A stretch of 64,000 nt of DNA from UBA1081 sp045535305 (GTDB lineage Bacteria > Bacillota > Clostridia > Oscillospirales > Acutalibacteraceae): positions 1 through 64,000 of the forward strand of contig JAZSLJ010000069.1 of assembly GCA_045535305.1 (NCBI GenBank), given 5' to 3'. Each line of letters starts with the position of its first letter. Within the stretch, counting starts at the first letter, position 1. This document shows positions 62,116-64,000 of this stretch, piece after piece. A program made the position numbers and the translations under genes. The notes under the pieces are model-generated. The model searched no databases and was not told the origin of the DNA. It saw nothing but the letters and a program-made list of their open reading frames with translations.

Positions 62116-63354
62116 ATGAAAAAAGATATTATTATTGCTTTTAGTTTTTACGGAATAGGTGGTGCGCAGACCAGAGCATTTACCATTGCTAACAAATTAG
62201 TTAGTGAGGGGTATAATGTTTCTGTAATTGCTGTTTTTGGCCGCGATGGAACAATTCAAGAAAACGAGAATTATTACAAAATTGATTCGAGAATCAATTT
62301 TGTTGTTCTTCCGGAATATTATGCTGATATAAAAAATTCAGATATTTCAATACAAAATGAAAGATTTATTAAAAATAAAATATCTTTATTAAAAAAACAA
62401 CAGCAACTGTGCAATATGTTGAAATTAAAAAATGAACAAGTGAATTATAAAATTAAGTCTTACAGACAATGTAAGACATTGAGAAGATTTTTTTTGGAGC
62501 ATGATCATTCTCTTATTTTGAGTTTTGGATTTGCTATATATGATATAGTTTATTTCGCTGCAAAAGGGTTAGAAATGAAAATCATTTATGCTGAAACAAA
62601 TTCATCAAACAAATATATTAACGATCGTTTTTGTGCAAACACAAAAAATAGTATAAAAAAGGCAGATTCGTGGATTTTTCAAACTAAAGAACAAGCAAAA
62701 GAACATGGCTTGTTAAATAATATGAATTCCTTTGTCGTACGTAATCCTATAAAACAAAATTTACCGGAACGATACACCGGAGAAAGAAAAAAAATCATTG
62801 TAAATTTTTGTCGTCTTGCCAGACAGAAGAATCTGATATTACTGATAGAGGCTTTTAACATAGTTAAGGATAAGCTTCCTGATTATATACTTGAAATTTA
62901 CGCAGATACCTCTAATGCTGCAAATCAGGATTATAAAGAAGAAATACTTGAGTGTATCCATAATAACGGATTATCAGAAAGGGTTTTTTTGTTAGCGCCA
63001 AGATCGGATATACACGAAAAAATTTTGACGTATTCTCTATTTGTTTCATCTTCGGATTATGAAGGGATATCTAATTCTATGATTGAAGCTATGGCCATAG
63101 GACTCCCTTGTGTATGCACTGACTGTGATGGTGGTAGTACAAGGGAAATTATATCGGATTGTAATAACGGATTGTTAGTTCCTAAAGGAAATAAAGATGC
63201 TTTAGCTGAAGCAATTTTTAGAATTTTATCAGATAGAAATTTGTTTGAACGATGCAGTGAAAATGCTACTAAAATAAAAGAAGCTTTGGATGTAAATATC
63301 ATTTTATCTGAATGGATATCAATAATAAAAAACATACTTGGAGAATGTATATGA
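62116..63354 (+). CDS. Family 4 glycosyltransferase (module 3, AT-rich)
   Basis: A 412-residue GT4 enzyme related to the genes at 56341 and 59770: YGIGGAQTRAFTIANKL, FCRLARQKNLILLIEAF, DYEGISNSMIEAMAIGLP and CTDCDGGSTREII. Its DNA is clearly richer in A and T, with many TTA, ATA and AAA codons, than the genes before it, which hints at separate origin. AAAGAGG precedes the ATG. Confidence 0.85.
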   Translation: MKKDIIIAFSFYGIGGAQTRAFTIANKLVSEGYNVSVIAVFGRDGTIQENENYYKIDSRINFVVLPEYYADIKNSDISIQNERFIKNKISLLKKQQQLCNMLKLKNEQVNYKIKSYRQCKTLRRFFLEHDHSLILSFGFAIYDIVYFAAKGLEMKIIYAETNSSNKYINDRFCANTKNSIKKADSWIFQTKEQAKEHGLLNNMNSFVVRNPIKQNLPERYTGERKKIIVNFCRLARQKNLILLIEAFNIVKDKLPDYILEIYADTSNAANQDYKEEILECIHNNGLSERVFLLAPRSDIHEKILTYSLFVSSSDYEGISNSMIEAMAIGLPCVCTDCDGGSTREIISDCNNGLLVPKGNKDALAEAIFRILSDRNLFERCSENATKIKEALDVNIILSEWISIIKNILGECI

Positions 63355-64000
63355 TAATATTAAAGGAAAGCCTTTATAGATTAAAGAGAATAATAATTAA
63401 ATTGTATACAAAATATTTTACAGTAGAATTTCCTGAAACATATGTTTTATCGGATAAATCTTTTATAAAAAAGCTTTATAAAAAAAGGATGGGGAAGGAA
63501 ATTAATTTATCCGCACCAAAAACTTTTACTGAAAAACAGAATTGGTTGAAGCTATACGATAGAAGACCAGTTTACACTGTAATGGTTGATAAATTTTTAG
63601 TGAGAGATTTTGTCGCAGAAAGAATAGGCGAAGAATATCTTGTACCACTGCTTGGTGTATGGAATAATGCGGATGAAATTGATTTTGAGTCGTTGCCCGA
63701 TAAATATGTATTGAAATGTAACCATAATAGTGATGTGATTATCTGTAAAGATAAAGTTTTTACATCTAAAGCTGGTTTAACACTTACGAAAAATGAAACA
63801 AGAGAAAAGCTTAATGCTCAGTTAAAATTAAATTATTATAAGAAAAAAAGAGAATGGCCTTATAAGAATGTTTCAAGAAAAATAATATGTGAAAAATATA
63901 TGGAAAATCAGAATCTTGAACAACCTTTAGAGTATAAGGTTTTTTGTTTTAATGGCAAGCCGGAGTATATTCTTGTTATCGGAAACAGATTTTCTGATTC
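63351..64000 (+). CDS. TupA-like ATP-grasp protein (cut at window end)
   Basis: Only the first 216 residues are visible. SAPKTFTEKQNWLKLYDRRP, VMVDKFLVRDFVAERIGEEY, LVPLLGVWNNADEIDF and DKYVLKCNHNSD match the TupA-like ATP-grasp family; TupA takes part in teichuronopeptide synthesis. It would couple an amino acid to a uronic-acid polymer or sugar. It overlaps the previous gene by ATGA and shares its AT-rich composition. The 3' end lies outside the window. Confidence 0.8.
   Translation, partial: MIILKESLYRLKRIIIKLYTKYFTVEFPETYVLSDKSFIKKLYKKRMGKEINLSAPKTFTEKQNWLKLYDRRPVYTVMVDKFLVRDFVAERIGEEYLVPLLGVWNNADEIDFESLPDKYVLKCNHNSDVIICKDKVFTSKAGLTLTKNETREKLNAQLKLNYYKKKREWPYKNVSRKIICEKYMENQNLEQPLEYKVFCFNGKPEYILVIGNRFSD

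Overview
The window reads as chromosome of an uncultured low-to-moderate-GC Clostridia (Oscillospirales/Ruminococcaceae-like). The grounds are strong AGGAGG-type ribosome binding sites, TTGACA/TATAAT promoters, frequent TTG starts, Firmicutes-type gene content (FeoA/FeoB with a short DtxR-type regulator, PHP-type CpsB phosphatase, YfhO, an ECF S component, an Lgt paralogue, an EF-G paralogue) and many intrinsic terminators. The genus cannot be fixed from the sequence alone.

Layout. 0.2-6.7 kb: a Gfo/Idh/MocA oxidoreductase with a DUF4838 protein, then two minus-strand genes (acyl-CoA synthetase, polytopic membrane protein). 6.9-16.7 kb: a glycosylation operon made of a YfhO-type membrane glycosyltransferase, rfbF-rfbG-rfbH (CDP-glucose to a CDP-4-keto-3,6-dideoxyhexose), a YerE/acetolactate-synthase-like ThDP enzyme, an SDR reductase/epimerase and a GtrB-like polyprenyl-phosphate glycosyltransferase. 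Together they could make a branched or reduced 3,6-dideoxyhexose, load it on a lipid carrier and move it to an envelope polymer. 16.8-33.9 kb: mostly housekeeping and accessory genes: ECF S component plus kinase, C45 hydrolase, Lgt paralogue, glycosidase-like protein, cyclophilin, EF-G-like GTPase, YgiQ radical SAM protein, the DtxR-controlled feo operon, an aldo/keto reductase, and an autoregulated HTH gene divergent from two tiny genes.

34-64 kb: a large capsule/exopolysaccharide locus that starts just after a 3' fragment of a tRNA-Leu gene, a possible attachment-site scar. A short PqqD-like gene is followed by UDP-glucuronate 4-epimerase and UDP-glucose dehydrogenase. After a terminator and a strong promoter comes one tightly packed operon that runs off the window: CpsB phosphatase, anchored DUF5011 protein, two BY-kinases with tyrosine-repeat tails, ABC exporter, PglF/PglE/PglC/PglA-like initiation genes, a UDP-HexNAcA pair (TviB/TviC-like), Wzy, at least nine further glycosyltransferases and a TupA-like ATP-grasp ligase. 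The predicted product is an acidic polymer with GalA and HexNAcA, started on a diamino- or amino-trideoxy sugar and perhaps decorated with amino acids.

Intergenic structure is rich. There is a 135-bp element with 13-bp terminal inverted repeats in two inverted copies (4975-5109, 25558-25692) with a half-related third copy near 30.9 kb. A separate 360-bp element at 19103-19462 is bounded by an 18-bp perfect inverted repeat and contains two opposed arrays of 9-bp repeats separated by small hairpins. No CRISPR array, rRNA, intact tRNA, transposase or integrase gene was found.
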